Both the position numbers and the translations under genes were made by a program. Positions 51,701 to 63,330 of a stretch of DNA of 64,000 nt are shown in pieces. The notes beneath the pieces were generated by a model. The model ran no database searches and was not told where the DNA came from. It was given only the letters and a program-made list of their open reading frames with translations. This stretch comes from Megalopta genalis (Eukaryota > Arthropoda > Insecta > Hymenoptera > Halictidae): contig NW_027477063.1 in the NCBI RefSeq assembly GCF_051020955.1, positions 39,273-103,272 of the forward strand, written 5' to 3'. Position 1 is the stretch's first letter, and every line of letters begins with the position of its first letter.

Positions 51701-52757
51701 TTGCGAAACAAACGAGTTAGCTTTAAATCCTTGCGAAACACATGATTTAGCTTCAAATCAATGCGAAGTAGGAGGCTTAAATTCGAATCTATGCGAAAAA
51801 AATGGTTTAACTTCAAATACTTGTGATATACATGATTTAGCTTCAAATGCAGGCGAAACAAACGACTTAGCTTCAAATCCATGCGAAACACATGATTTAG
51901 CTTCAAATCAATGCGAAGTAGAAGGCTCAGCTTCAAATCCATGCGAATCAAATGGTTTAGCTTCAAATGCGTGAGATATACATGACTTAGCTTCCACTGC
52001 ATGCGAAACGAACGAGTTAGCTTCAAATCCATGCGAAGCACATGATTTAGCTTCAAATCAATGCGAAGTAGAAGGCTGATTTTCGAATCCATGCGCAACA
52101 AATGGTTTAGCTTCAAAGACTTGTGATATACATGATTTAGCTTCAAATGCATTCGAAACAATCGAGTTAGCTTCAAATCCATGCGAAACACATGACTTAG
52201 CTTCAAATCAATATGAAGTAGAAGGCTTAACTTCGAATCCATGCGAAACAAATGATTTAGCTTCAAATACTTGTGATATACATGATTTAGCTTCAAATGC
52301 ATGCGAAACAAGCGAGTTTGTTGTAAATCCATGCGAAACGCATGATTTAGTTACCAATCAATGCGAACTAGAAGTCTTACCTTAGAATCCATGCGAAACA
52401 AATAGTTTAGATTTAAATACTTGTGATATACATGATTTAGCATCAAATGGAGACCAAACAAACGAGTTAGCTTCAAATCCATGCGAATCAAATGGATTCG
52501 CTTCAAATACATGTGTTATACATGATTTAGCTGCAACTGCATGCGAAACAAACGAGTTAGCTTCAAATCCAAGCGAAACACATGCTTTAGCTTCAATTCA
52601 ATACGAAGTAGAAGGCTGATTTTCGAATCCATGCGAAACAAATGGTTTAGATTCAAATCAATACGAAGTAGAAGGATTAGCATCAAATCCATTCAAAACA
52701 CATGATTTATCTTCAAATCAATGCGAAGTAGAAGGCTAAGCTAAAAATCCATGCGAA
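51698..52757. repeat. 8.4-kb-spaced duplication, left copy
   Basis: Matches 60,101-61,010, first at offset 8,403, then at 8,253 from gtgagatatac (51,971 and 60,224). The partner has therefore lost exactly 150 bp near 60,223. Ends near 52,757, where gaatcaaatgg here meets gaaacgtatag there. Confidence 0.9.
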
Positions 52758-52770
52758 TCAAATGGTTTAG

Positions 52771-53070
52771 CTTCAAATACATGTGATATACATGATTTAG
52801 CTTCAATTACATGTGAAACAAACGTGTTAGCTTCAAATTCAAGCAAAACACATGATTCAGCTTCAAATCAATGCGAAGTAGAAGGCTCAGCGTTAAATCC
52901 ATGCGAATCAAATGGTTTAGCTTCAAATACATGTGATATACATGATTTAGCTTCAATTACATGTGAAACAAACGTGTTAGCTTCAAATTCAAGCAAAACA
53001 CATGATTCAGCTTCAAATCAATGCGAAGTAGAAGGCTCAGCGTCAAATCCATGCGAATCAAATGGTTTAG
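52771..53070. repeat. Near-perfect 150-bp HOR tandem duplication
   Basis: 52,771-52,920 and 52,921-53,070 differ at one base by my reading (gcgttaaat at 52,894 versus gcgtcaaat). The unit is the same as at 61,171-61,470, so the dimer probably moved as part of the 8.4-kb-spaced duplication. Confidence 0.93.
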
Positions 53071-55331
53071 CTTCAAACACATGTTAAATTCATGATTTAG
53101 CTTCAACTGCATGCGAAACAAACGAGTTAGCTTCAAATCCAAGCGAAACACATGATTTAGCTTCAAATCAATATGAAGTAGAAGGCTTAACTTCGAATCC
53201 ATGCGAAACAAATGATTTAGCTTCAAATACTTGTGATATACATGATTTAGCTTCAAATGCATGCGAAACAAGCGAGTTTGTTGTAAATCCATGCGAAACA
53301 CATGATTTAACTACCAATCAATGCGAAGTAGAAGTCTTATCTTCGAATCCATGCGAAACAAATAGTTTAGATTTAAATACTTGTGATATACATGATTTAC
53401 CTTCAAATGGAGGCCAAACAAACGAGTTAGCTCCAAATCCATGCGAAACACATGATTTAGCTTCAAATTCATTCGAAACACATGGTTTAGCTTAATATTA
53501 ATAGGAAACAAATGGTCCAGCTTCAAATACTTGTGAAATATATGATTTAGCTTCAACTGCACCTGAAACAAACGTGTTAGTTTCAAATTCAAGAGAAAAA
53601 CATGATTCAGCTTCAAATCAATGCGAAGTAGAAGGCTTAGCTTCAAATCCAAGCGAAACAAATGATTTAGATTCAGATACTTGCGATATAAGTGATATAG
53701 CTTCAAATGCAGCGGAAACAAACGAGTTAGCATCAAATCCATGCAAAACACATGATTTAGCTTCAAATCAATGTGATACAGAAGGTTTAGCTTCAAATCC
53801 TTGCGATACAAATGATTTAACATCAGATAGTTGCGATATAAGTGATATAGTTTCAACTGCTTGCGAAACAAACGAGTTAGCTTCAAATCCATGCGAAACC
53901 CATGATTTAGCTTCAAATTAATGGGATTTAGAACGTTTAGCTTCAAATCCATGCGATACAAAAGATTGATCTTCAAACGCTTGGGATATAAGTGATATTG
54001 CATCAAATGCAAGCGAAACGAAAGAGTTAGCTTCAAATCCATGCGAAAGACATGATTTAGCTGCAAATCAATGCGATGTAAAAGGTTTAGCTTCAAATCC
54101 ATGCGAAACAAAGGGATTTAGCTTCAAATCCTTCGGATATAAGTGATATAGCTTCAAATGCAGACGAATCAAACGAGTTAGCTTCAAAATCCATGCGAAA
54201 CACATGACTTAGTTTCAAATCAATATGAAGTAGAAGGCTTAACTTCGAATCCATGCGAAACAAATGTTTAAGCTTCAAATACTTGTGATATACATGATTT
54301 AGCTTCAAATACATGCGAAACAAGCGAGTTTGTTGTAAATCCATGCGAAACACATGATTTAGCTACCAATCAATGCGAAGTAGAAGTCTTATCTTCGAAT
54401 CCATGCGAAACAAATAGTTTAGATTTAAATACTTGTGATATACATGATTTAGCTTCAAATGGAGGCCAAACAAACGAGTTAGCTTCAAATCCATGCGAAA
54501 CACATGATTTAGCTTCAAATTCATTCGAAACACATGGTTTAGCTTAATATTAATATGAAACAAATGGTCCACCTTCAAATACTTGTGAAATATATGATTT
54601 AGCTTCAACTGCAACTGAAACAAACGTGTTAGCTTCAAATTCAAGAGAAAAACATGATTCAGCTTCAAATCAATGCGAAGTAGAAGGCTCAGCTTCAAAT
54701 CCATACGAATCAAATGGTTCAGCATCAAATACATGTGATATACATGATTTAGCTTCAACTGCATGCGAAACAAACGAGTTAGGTTCAAATCCATGCGAAA
54801 CACATGATTTAGCTTCAAATCAATACGAAGTAGAAGGCTGATTTTCGAATCCATACGAAACAAATGGTTTAGATTCAAATCAATACGAAGTAGAAGGATT
54901 AGCATCAAATCCATTCAAAACACATGATTTATCTTCAAATCAATGCGAAGTAGAAGGCTAAGTTACAAATCCATGCGAAACGTATAGTTTGGAATCAAAT
55001 ACTTGTTTTAAACAAGATTTAGCTTCAACTGCATGTGAAACAAACGTATTAGCTTCAAATTCCAGCAAAACACATGATTCAGCTTCAAATCAATGCGAAG
55101 TAGAAGGCTCAGCGTCAAATCCATGCGATTCAAATGGTTTAGCTTCAAATGCGTGAGATATACATGACTTAGCTTCCACTGCATGCGAAACGAACGAGTT
55201 AGCTTCAAATGCATGCGAAGCACATGATTTAGCTTCAAATCAATGCGAAGTAGAAGGCTGATTTTCGAATCCATGCGCAACAAATGATTTAGCTTCAAAT
55301 ACTTGTGATATACATGATTTAGCTTCAAATG
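52960..55331. repeat. ~2,372-bp tandem unit, copy 1
   Basis: Repeated 2,372 bp downstream (cttcaaacacatgtt at 53,071 and 55,443). Composite: type I HORs with gtttgttgtaaatcc and aatggaggccaaac, an island of type II (53,640-54,170) with gatacagaagg and agatagttgcgatat, then type I again. Hence the type I/type II alternation here was amplified as a unit. Confidence 0.92.
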
Positions 55332-57553
55332 CATGTGAAACAAACGTGTTGGCTTCAAATTCAAGCAAAACACATTATTCAGCTTCAAATCAATGCGAAG
55401 TAGAAGGCTCAGCGTCAAATCCATGCGAATCAAATGGTTTAGCTTCAAACACATGTTAAATACATGATTTAGCTTCAACTGCATGCGAAACAAACGAGTT
55501 AGCTTCAAATCCAAGCGAAACACATGATTTAGCTTCAAATCAATATGAAGTAGAAGGCTTAACTTCGAATCCATGCGAAACAAATGATTTAGCTTCAAAT
55601 ACTTGTGATATACATGATTTAGCTTCAAATGCATGCGAAACAAGCGAGTTTGTTGTAAATCCATGCGATACACATGATTTAACTACCAATCAATGCGAAG
55701 TAGAAGTCTTATCTTCGAATCCATGCGAAACAAATAGTTTAGATTTAAATACTTGTGATATACATGATTTACCTTCAAATGGAGGCCAAACAAACGAGTT
55801 AGCTCCAAATCCATGCGAAACACATGATTTAGCTTCAAATTCATTCGAAACACATGGTTTAGCTTAATATTAATAGGAAACAAATGGTCCAGCTTCAAAT
55901 ACTTGTGAAATATATGATTTAGCTTCAACTGCACCTGAAACAAACGTGTTAGCTTCAAATTCAAGAGAAAAACATGATTCAGCTTCAAATCAATGCGAAG
56001 TAGAAGGCTTAGCTTCAAATCCAAGCGAAACAAATGATTTAGATTCAGATACTTGCGATATAAGTGATGTAGCTTCAAATGCAGCGGAAACAAACGAGTT
56101 AGCATCAAATCCATGCAAAACACATGATTTAGCTTCAAATCAATGTGATACAGAAGGTTTAGCTTCAAATCCTTGCGATACAAATGATTTAACATCAGAT
56201 AGTTGCGATATGAGTGATATAGTTTCAACTGCTTGCGAAACAAACGAGTTAGCTTCAAATCCATGCGAAACCCATGATTTAGCTTCAAATTAATGGGATT
56301 TAGAACGTTTAGCTTCAAATCCATGCGATACAAAAGATTGATCTTCAAACGCTTGGGATATAAGTGATATTGCATCAAATGCAAGCGAAACGAAAGAGTT
56401 AGCTTCAAATCCATGCGAAAGACATGATTTAGCTGCAAATCAATGCGATGTAAAAGGTTTAGCTTCAAATCCATGCGAAACAAAGGGATTTAGCTTCAAA
56501 TCCTTCGGATATAAGTGATATAGCTTCAAATGCAGACGAATCAAACGAGTTAGCTTCAAAATCCATGCGAAACACATGACTTAGTTTCAAATCAATATGA
56601 AGTAGAAGGCTTAACTTCGAATCCATGCGAAACAAATGTTTAAGCTTCAAATACTTGTGATATACATGATTTAGCTTCAAATACATGCGAAACAAGCGAG
56701 TTTGTTGTAAATCCATGCGAAACACATGATTTAGCTACCAATCAATGCGAAGTAGAAGTCTTATCTTCGAATCCATGCGAAACAAATAGTTTAGATTTAA
56801 ATACTTGTGATATACATGATTTAGCTTCAAATGGAGGCCAAACAAACGAGTTAGCTTCAAATCCATGCGAAACACATGATTTAGCTTCAAATTCATTCGA
56901 AACAAATGGTTTAGCTTAATATTAATATGAAACAAATGGTCCACCTTCAAATACTTGTGAAATATATGATTTAGCTTCAACTGCAACTGAAACAAACGTG
57001 TTAGCTTCAAATTCAAGAGAAAAACATGATTCAGCTTCAAATCAATGCGAAGTAGAAGGCTCAGCTTCAAATCCATACGAATCAAATGGTTCAGCATCAA
57101 ATACATGTGATATACATGATTTAGCTTCAACTGCATGCGAAACAAACGAGTTAGGTTCAAATCCATGCGAAACACATGATTTAGCTTCAAATCAATACGA
57201 AGTAGAAGGCTGATTTTCGAATCCATACGAAACAAATGGTTTAGATTCAAATCAATACGAAGTAGAAGGATTAGCATCAAATCCATTCAAAACACATGAT
57301 TTATCTTCAAATCAATGCGAAGTAGAAGGCTAAGTTACAAATCCATGCGAAACGTATAGTTTGGAATCAAATACTTGTTTTATACATGATTTAGCTTCAA
57401 CTGCATGTGAAACAAACGTGTTGGCTTCAAATTCAAGCAATACACATTATTCAGCTTCAAATCAATGCGAAGTAGAAGGCTCAGCGTCAAATCCATGCGA
57501 ATCAAATGGTTTAGCTTCAAATACATGTGATATACAAGATTTAGCTTCAACTG
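55332..57553. repeat. ~2,372-bp tandem unit, copy 2 (2,222 bp)
   Basis: Same order as copy 1, with few differences (ataagtgat versus atgagtgat near 56,210; ttcgaaacaaatgg near 56,900). A third copy begins at 57,554, so this unit is 150 bp shorter; the net loss lies in about 57,380-57,550. Confidence 0.9.
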
Positions 57554-58205
57554 CATGTGAAACAAACGTGTTAGCTTCAAATTCAAGCAAAACACATGAT
57601 TCAGCTACAAATCAATGCGAAGTAGAAGGCTCAGCGTCAAATCCATGCGAATCAAATGGTTTAGCTTCAAATACATGTTAAATACATGATTTAGCTTCAA
57701 CTGCATGCGAAACAAACGAGTTAGCTTCAAATCCAAGCGAAACACATGATTTAGCTTCAAATCAATATGAAGTAGAAGGCTTAACTTCGAATCCATGCGA
57801 AACAAATGATTTAGCTTCAAATACTTGTGATATACATGATTTAGCTTCAAATGCATGCGAAACAAGCGAGTTTGTTGTAAATCCATGCGAAACACATGAT
57901 TTAACTACCAATCAATGCGAAGTAGAAGTCTTATCTTCGAATCCATGCGAAACAAATAGTTTAGATTTAAATACTTGTGATATACATGATTTACCTTCAA
58001 ATGGAGGCCAAACAAACGAGTTAGCTCCAAATCCATGCGAAACACATGATTTAGCTTCAAATTCATTCGAAACACATGGTTTAGCTTAATATTAATAGGA
58101 AACAAATGGTCCAGCTTCAAATACTTGTGAAATATATGATTTAGCTTCAACTGCACCTGAAACAAACGTGTTAGCTTCAAATTCAAGAGAAAAACATGAT
58201 TCAGC
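57554..58205. repeat. ~2,372-bp tandem unit, partial copy 3
   Basis: Follows copies 1 and 2 (gttgtaaatcc, aatggaggccaaac, aattcaagagaaaaacatg) for about 650 bp. It then switches, inside gcttcaaatcaatgcga, to the copy of 50,218. Confidence 0.85.
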
Positions 58206-59683
58206 TTCAAATCAATGCGAGGTAGAAGGATTATCTTGAAATCCATGAGAAACAATTATTTAGGTTCAGATACTAGCGATATAAGTGATATAGCTTCAAA
58301 TGCAGGGGAAACAAACGAGTTAGCATTAAATCCATTCAAAACACATGATTTAGCTTGAAATCAATGCGATGCAGAAGGTTTAGCTTCAAATGCATGCGAA
58401 ACAAGCGAGTTTGTTGTAAATCCATGCGAAACACATGATTTTGCTTCAAATTCATCCGAAACATATGGTTTAGCTTAACATTAATATGAAAAAAATGGTC
58501 CAGCTTCAAATACTTGTGAAATATATGATTTAGCTTCAACTGCACCTGAAACAAACGTGTTAGCTTCAAATTCAAACAAAACACATGATTCAGCTTCAAA
58601 TCAATGCGAAGTAGAAGGCTCAGCGTCAAATCCATTCGAATCAAATGGTTTAGCTTCAAATTCATGTTAAATACATGATTTAGCTTCAACTGCATGCGAA
58701 ACAAACGAGTTAGCTTCAAATCCATGCGAAACACATGATTTAGCTTCAAATCCATGTGAAACAAATGGTTTAGCTTCAGATACCTGCGACATAAATGATA
58801 TAGCTTCAAAAGCGGGCGAAACAAACGAGTTAGCTACAAATCCATGCGAAACAAATGATTTAGGTTAAGATACTTGCGATATAAGTTATATAGCTTCAAA
58901 TGCAGGAGAAACAAACGAGTCAGCTTCATATCCAAGCGAAACACATGATTTAGCTTCAAATCAGTGCGATGTAGAAGGTTTGGCTTCAAATCCAAGCGAA
59001 ACACATGATTTAGCTTCAAATCAATGCGATGTAGAAGGTTCAGCTTCAAATCCATGCGAAACAAAGGGATTTAGCTTCAAATCCTTCGGATATAAGTGAT
59101 ATAGCTTCAAATGCTGACGAATCAAACGAGTTAGCTTCAAAATCCATGCGAAACACATGACTTAGTTTCAAATCAATATGAAGTAGAAGGCTTAACTTCG
59201 AATCCATGCGAAACAAATGTTTAAGCTTCAAATACTTGTGATATACATGATTTAGCTTCAAATACATGCGGAACAAGCGAGTTTGTTGTAAATCCATGCG
59301 AAACACATGATTTAGCTACCAATCAATGCGAAGTAGAAGTCTTATCTTCGAATCCATGCGAAACAAATAGTTTAGATTTAAATACTTGTGATATACATGA
59401 TTTAGCTTCAAATGGAGGCCAAACAAACGAGTTAGCTTCAAATCCATGCGAAACACATGATTTAGCTTCAAATTCATTCGAAACACATGGTTTAGCTTAA
59501 TATTAATATGAAACAAATGGTCCACCTTCAAATACTTGTGAAATATATGATTTAGCTTCAACTGCAACTGAAACAAACGTGTTAGCTTCAAATTCAAGAG
59601 AAAAAGGATTCAGCTTCAAATCCATACGAATCAAATGGTTCAGCATCAAATACATGTGATATACATGATTTAGCTTCAACTGC
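58201..59683. repeat. 8.0-kb-spaced duplication, right copy
   Basis: Partner of 50,218-51,700. Its left edge interrupts a ~2,372-bp family unit at 58,205; on the right, a 420-bp (14-monomer) stretch resembling 54,750-55,160 is inserted before homology to 51,698 resumes at 60,101. Confidence 0.92.
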
Positions 59684-60100
59684 ATGCGAAACAAACGGGT
59701 TAGGTTCAAATCCATGCGAAACACATGATTTAGCTTCAAATCAATACGAAGTAGAAGGCTGATTTTCGAATCCATACGAAACAAATGGTTTAGATTCAAA
59801 TCAATACGAAGTAGAAGGATTAGCATCAAATCCATTCAAAACACATGATTTCTCTTCAAATCAATGCGAAGTAGAAGGCTAAGTTACAAATCCATGCGAA
59901 ACGTATAGTTTGGAATCAAATACTTGTTTTAAACAAGATTTAGCTTCAACTGCATGTGAAACAAACGTATTAGCTTCAAATTCCAGCAAAACACATGATT
60001 CAGCTTCAAATCAATGCGAAGTAGAAGGCTCAGCGTCAAATCCATGCGATTCAAATGGTTTAGCTTCAAATACATGTGATATACATGATTTAGCTTCAAC

Positions 60101-61010
60101 AGCTTGCGAAACAAACGAGTTAGCTTTAAATCCTTGCGAAACACATGATTTAGCTTCAAATCAATGCGAAGTAGGAGGCTTAAATTCGAATCTATGCGAA
60201 AAAAATGGTTTAACTTCAAATGCGTGAGATATACATGACTTAGCTTCCACTGCATGCGAAACGAACGAGTTAGCTTCAAATCCATGCGAAGCACATGATT
60301 TAGCTTCAAATCAATGCGAAGTAGAAGGCTGATTTTCGAATCCATGCGCAACAAATGGTTTAGCTTCAAAGACTTGTGATATACATGATTTAGCTTCAAA
60401 TGCATTCGAAACAATCGAGTTAGCTTCAAATCCATGCGAAACACATGACTTAGCTTCAAATCAATATGAAGTAGAAGGCTTAACTTCGAATCCATGCGAA
60501 ACAAATGATTTAGCTTCAAATACTTGTGATATACATGATTTAGCTTCAAATGCATGCGAAACAAGCGAGTTTGTTGTAAATCCATGCGAAACGCATGATT
60601 TAGTTACCAATCAATGCGAACTAGAAGTCTTACCTTAGAATCCATGCGAAACAAATAGTTTAGATTTAAATACTTGTGATATACATGATTTAGCATCAAA
60701 TGGAGACCAAACAAACGAGTTAGCTTCAAATCCATGCGAATCAAATGGATTCGCTTCAAATACATGTGTTATACATGATTTAGCTGCAACTGCATGCGAA
60801 ACAAACGAGTTAGCTTCAAATCCAAGCGAAACACATGCTTTAGCTTCAATTCAATACGAAGTAGAAGGCTGATTTTCGAATCCATGCGAAACAAATGGTT
60901 TAGATTCAAATCAATACGAAGTAGAAGGATTAGCATCAAATCCATTCAAAACACATGATTTATCTTCAAATCAATGCGAAGTAGAAGGCTAAGCTAAAAA
61001 TCCATGCGAA
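60101..61010. repeat. 8.4-kb-spaced duplication, right copy (150 bp shorter)
   Basis: Partner of 51,698-52,757, sharing aacagcttgcg, gtaggaggcttaaattcg, gcgtgagatatac and ttaccttagaatcc. The lost HOR corresponds to about 51,820-51,970. Confidence 0.9.
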
Positions 61011-61170
61011 ACGTATAGTTTGGAATCAAATACTTGTTTTATACATGATTTAGCTTCAACTGCATGTGAAACAAACGTGTTGGCTTCAAATTCAAGCAAA
61101 ACACATTATTCAGCTTCAAATCAATGCGAAGTAGAAGGCTCAGCGTCAAATCCATGCGAATCAAATGGTT

Positions 61171-61470
61171 TAGCTTCAAATACATGTGATATACATGATT
61201 TAGCTTCAATTACATGTGAAACAAACGTGTTAGCTTCAAATTCAAGCAAAACACATGATTCAGCTTCAAATCAATGCGAAGTAGAAGGCTCAGCGTCAAA
61301 TCCATGCGAATCAAATGGTTTAGCTTCAAATACATGTGATATACATGATTTAGCTTCAATTACATGTGAAACAAACGTGTTAGCTTCAAATTCAAGCAAA
61401 ACACATGATTCAGCTTCAAATCAATGCGAAGTAGAAGGCTCAGCGTCAAATCCATGCGAATCAAATGGTT
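61171..61470. repeat. Perfect 150-bp HOR tandem duplication
   Basis: 61,171-61,320 and 61,321-61,470 are identical base for base by my reading (150 of 150), including the private caattacatgtg and the gcgtcaaat variant. The third HOR diverges at once (cacatgttaaatac). This looks like one of the newest events in the window. Confidence 0.93.
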
Positions 61471-61524
61471 TAGCTTCAAACACATGTTAAATACATGATT
61501 TAGCTTCAACTGCATGCGAAACAA

Positions 61525-62564
61525 ACGAGTTAGCTTCAAATCCATGCGAAACACATGATTTAGCTTCAAATTCATTCGAAACACATGGTTTAGCTTAATA
61601 TTAATATGAAACAAATGGTCCACCTTCAAATACTTGTGAAATATATGATTTAGCTTCAACTGCAACTGAAACAAACGTGTTAGCTTCAAATTCAAGAGAA
61701 AAACATGATTCAGCTTCAAATCAATGCGAAGTAGAAGGCTCAGCTTCAAATCCATACGAATCAAATGGTTCAGCATCAAATACATGTGATATACATGATT
61801 TAGCTTCAACTGCATGCGAAACAAACGAGTTAGGTTCAAATCCATGCGAAACACATGATTTAGCTTCAAATCAATACGAAGTAGAAGGCTGATTTTCGAA
61901 TCCATAAGAAACAAATGGTTTAGATTCAAATCAATACGAAGTAGAAGGATTAGCATCAAATCCATTCAAAACACATGATTTATCTTCAAATCAATGCGAA
62001 GTAGAAGGCTAAGTTACAAATCCATGCGAAACGTATAGTTTGGAATCAAATACTTGTTTTAAACAAGATTTAGCTTCAACTGCATGTGAAACAAACGTAT
62101 TAGCTTCAAATTCCAGCAAAACACATGATTCAGCTTCAAATCAATGCGAAGTAGAAGGCTCAGCGTCAAATCCATGCGATTCAAATGGTTTAGCTTCAAA
62201 TGCGTGAGATATACATGACTTAGCTTCCACTGCATGCGAAACGAACGAGTTAGCTTCAAATGCATGCGAAGCACATGATTTAGCTTCAAATCAATGCGAA
62301 GTAGAAGGCTGATTTTCGAATCCATGCGCAACAAATGATTTAGCTTCAAATACTTGTGATATACATGATTTAGCTTCAAATGCATGTGAAACAAACGTGT
62401 TGGCTTCAAATTCAAGCAAAACACATTATTCAGCTTCAAATCAATGCGAAGTAGAAGGCTCAGCGTCAAATCCATGCGAATCAAATGGTTTAGCTTCAAA
62501 CACATGTTAAATACATGATTTAGCTTCAACTGCATGCGAAACAAACGAGTTAGCTTCAAATCCA
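61525..62564. repeat. Dispersed copy of 54.5-55.5 kb material
   Basis: Matches about 54,474-55,513 at offset 7,051 (attaatatgaaac, gaaacgtatagtttgg, tgttttaaacaag, gcgtgagatatac). It ends at a 29-bp junction monomer, aatccaagcaaacacatg (62,558-62,575), that has lost one base. Confidence 0.88.
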
Positions 62565-63330
62565 AGCAAACACATGATTCAGCTACAAATCAATGCGAAG
62601 TAGAAGGCTCAGCGTCAAATCCATGCGAATCAAATGGTTTAGCTTCAAATACATGTTAAATACATGATTTAGCTTCAACTGCATGCGAAACAAACGAGTT
62701 AGCTTCAAATCCAAGCGAAACACATGATTTAGCTTCAAATCAATATGAAGTAGAAGGCTTAACTTCGAATCCATGCGAAACAAATGATTTAGCTTCAAAT
62801 ACATGTGATATACACGATTTAGCTTCAAATGCATGCGAAACAAGCGGGTTTGTTGTAAATCCATGCGAAACACATGATTTAACTACCAATCAATGCGAAG
62901 TAGAAGTCTTATCTTCGAATCCATGCGAAACAAATAGTTTAGATTTAAATACTTGTGATATACATGATTTACCTTCAAATGGAGGCCAAACAAACGAGTT
63001 AGCTCCAAATCCATGCGAAACACATGATTTAGCTTCAAATTCATTCGAAACACATGGTTTAGCTTAATATTAATAGGAAACAAATGGTCCAGCTTCAAAT
63101 ACTTGTGAAATATATGATTTAGCTTCAACTGCACCTGAAACAAACGTGTTAGCTTCAAATTCAAGAGAAAAACATGATTCAGCTTCAAATCAATGCGAAG
63201 TAGAAGGCCTAGCTTCAAATCCAAGCGAAACAAATGATTTAGATTCAGATACTTGCGATATAAGTGATATAGCTTCAAATGCAGCGGAAACAAACGAGTT
63301 AGCATCAAATCCATGCAAAACACATGATTA
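62565..63330. repeat. ~2,372-bp tandem unit, partial copy 4
   Basis: Matches 57,587 onward at offset 4,978 (gattcagctacaaatc at 62,576) and 53,311-53,757 at offset 9,572. Together with the previous entry this shows the 53-58 kb units were copied again about 5-9 kb downstream. Confidence 0.85.

Larger units (their letters stand above)
50401..63210. repeat. Type I domain with short type II islands
   Basis: Type I markers dominate (tgtgatatacatgat, gtttgttgtaaatcc, tcagcgtcaaatcc). Type II islands occur at about 50,780-51,120, 53,640-54,170, 56,010-56,560, 58,240-58,380 and 58,770-59,140. Every island lies inside a duplicated block, so the few independent switches were multiplied by duplication. 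Confidence 0.85.
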
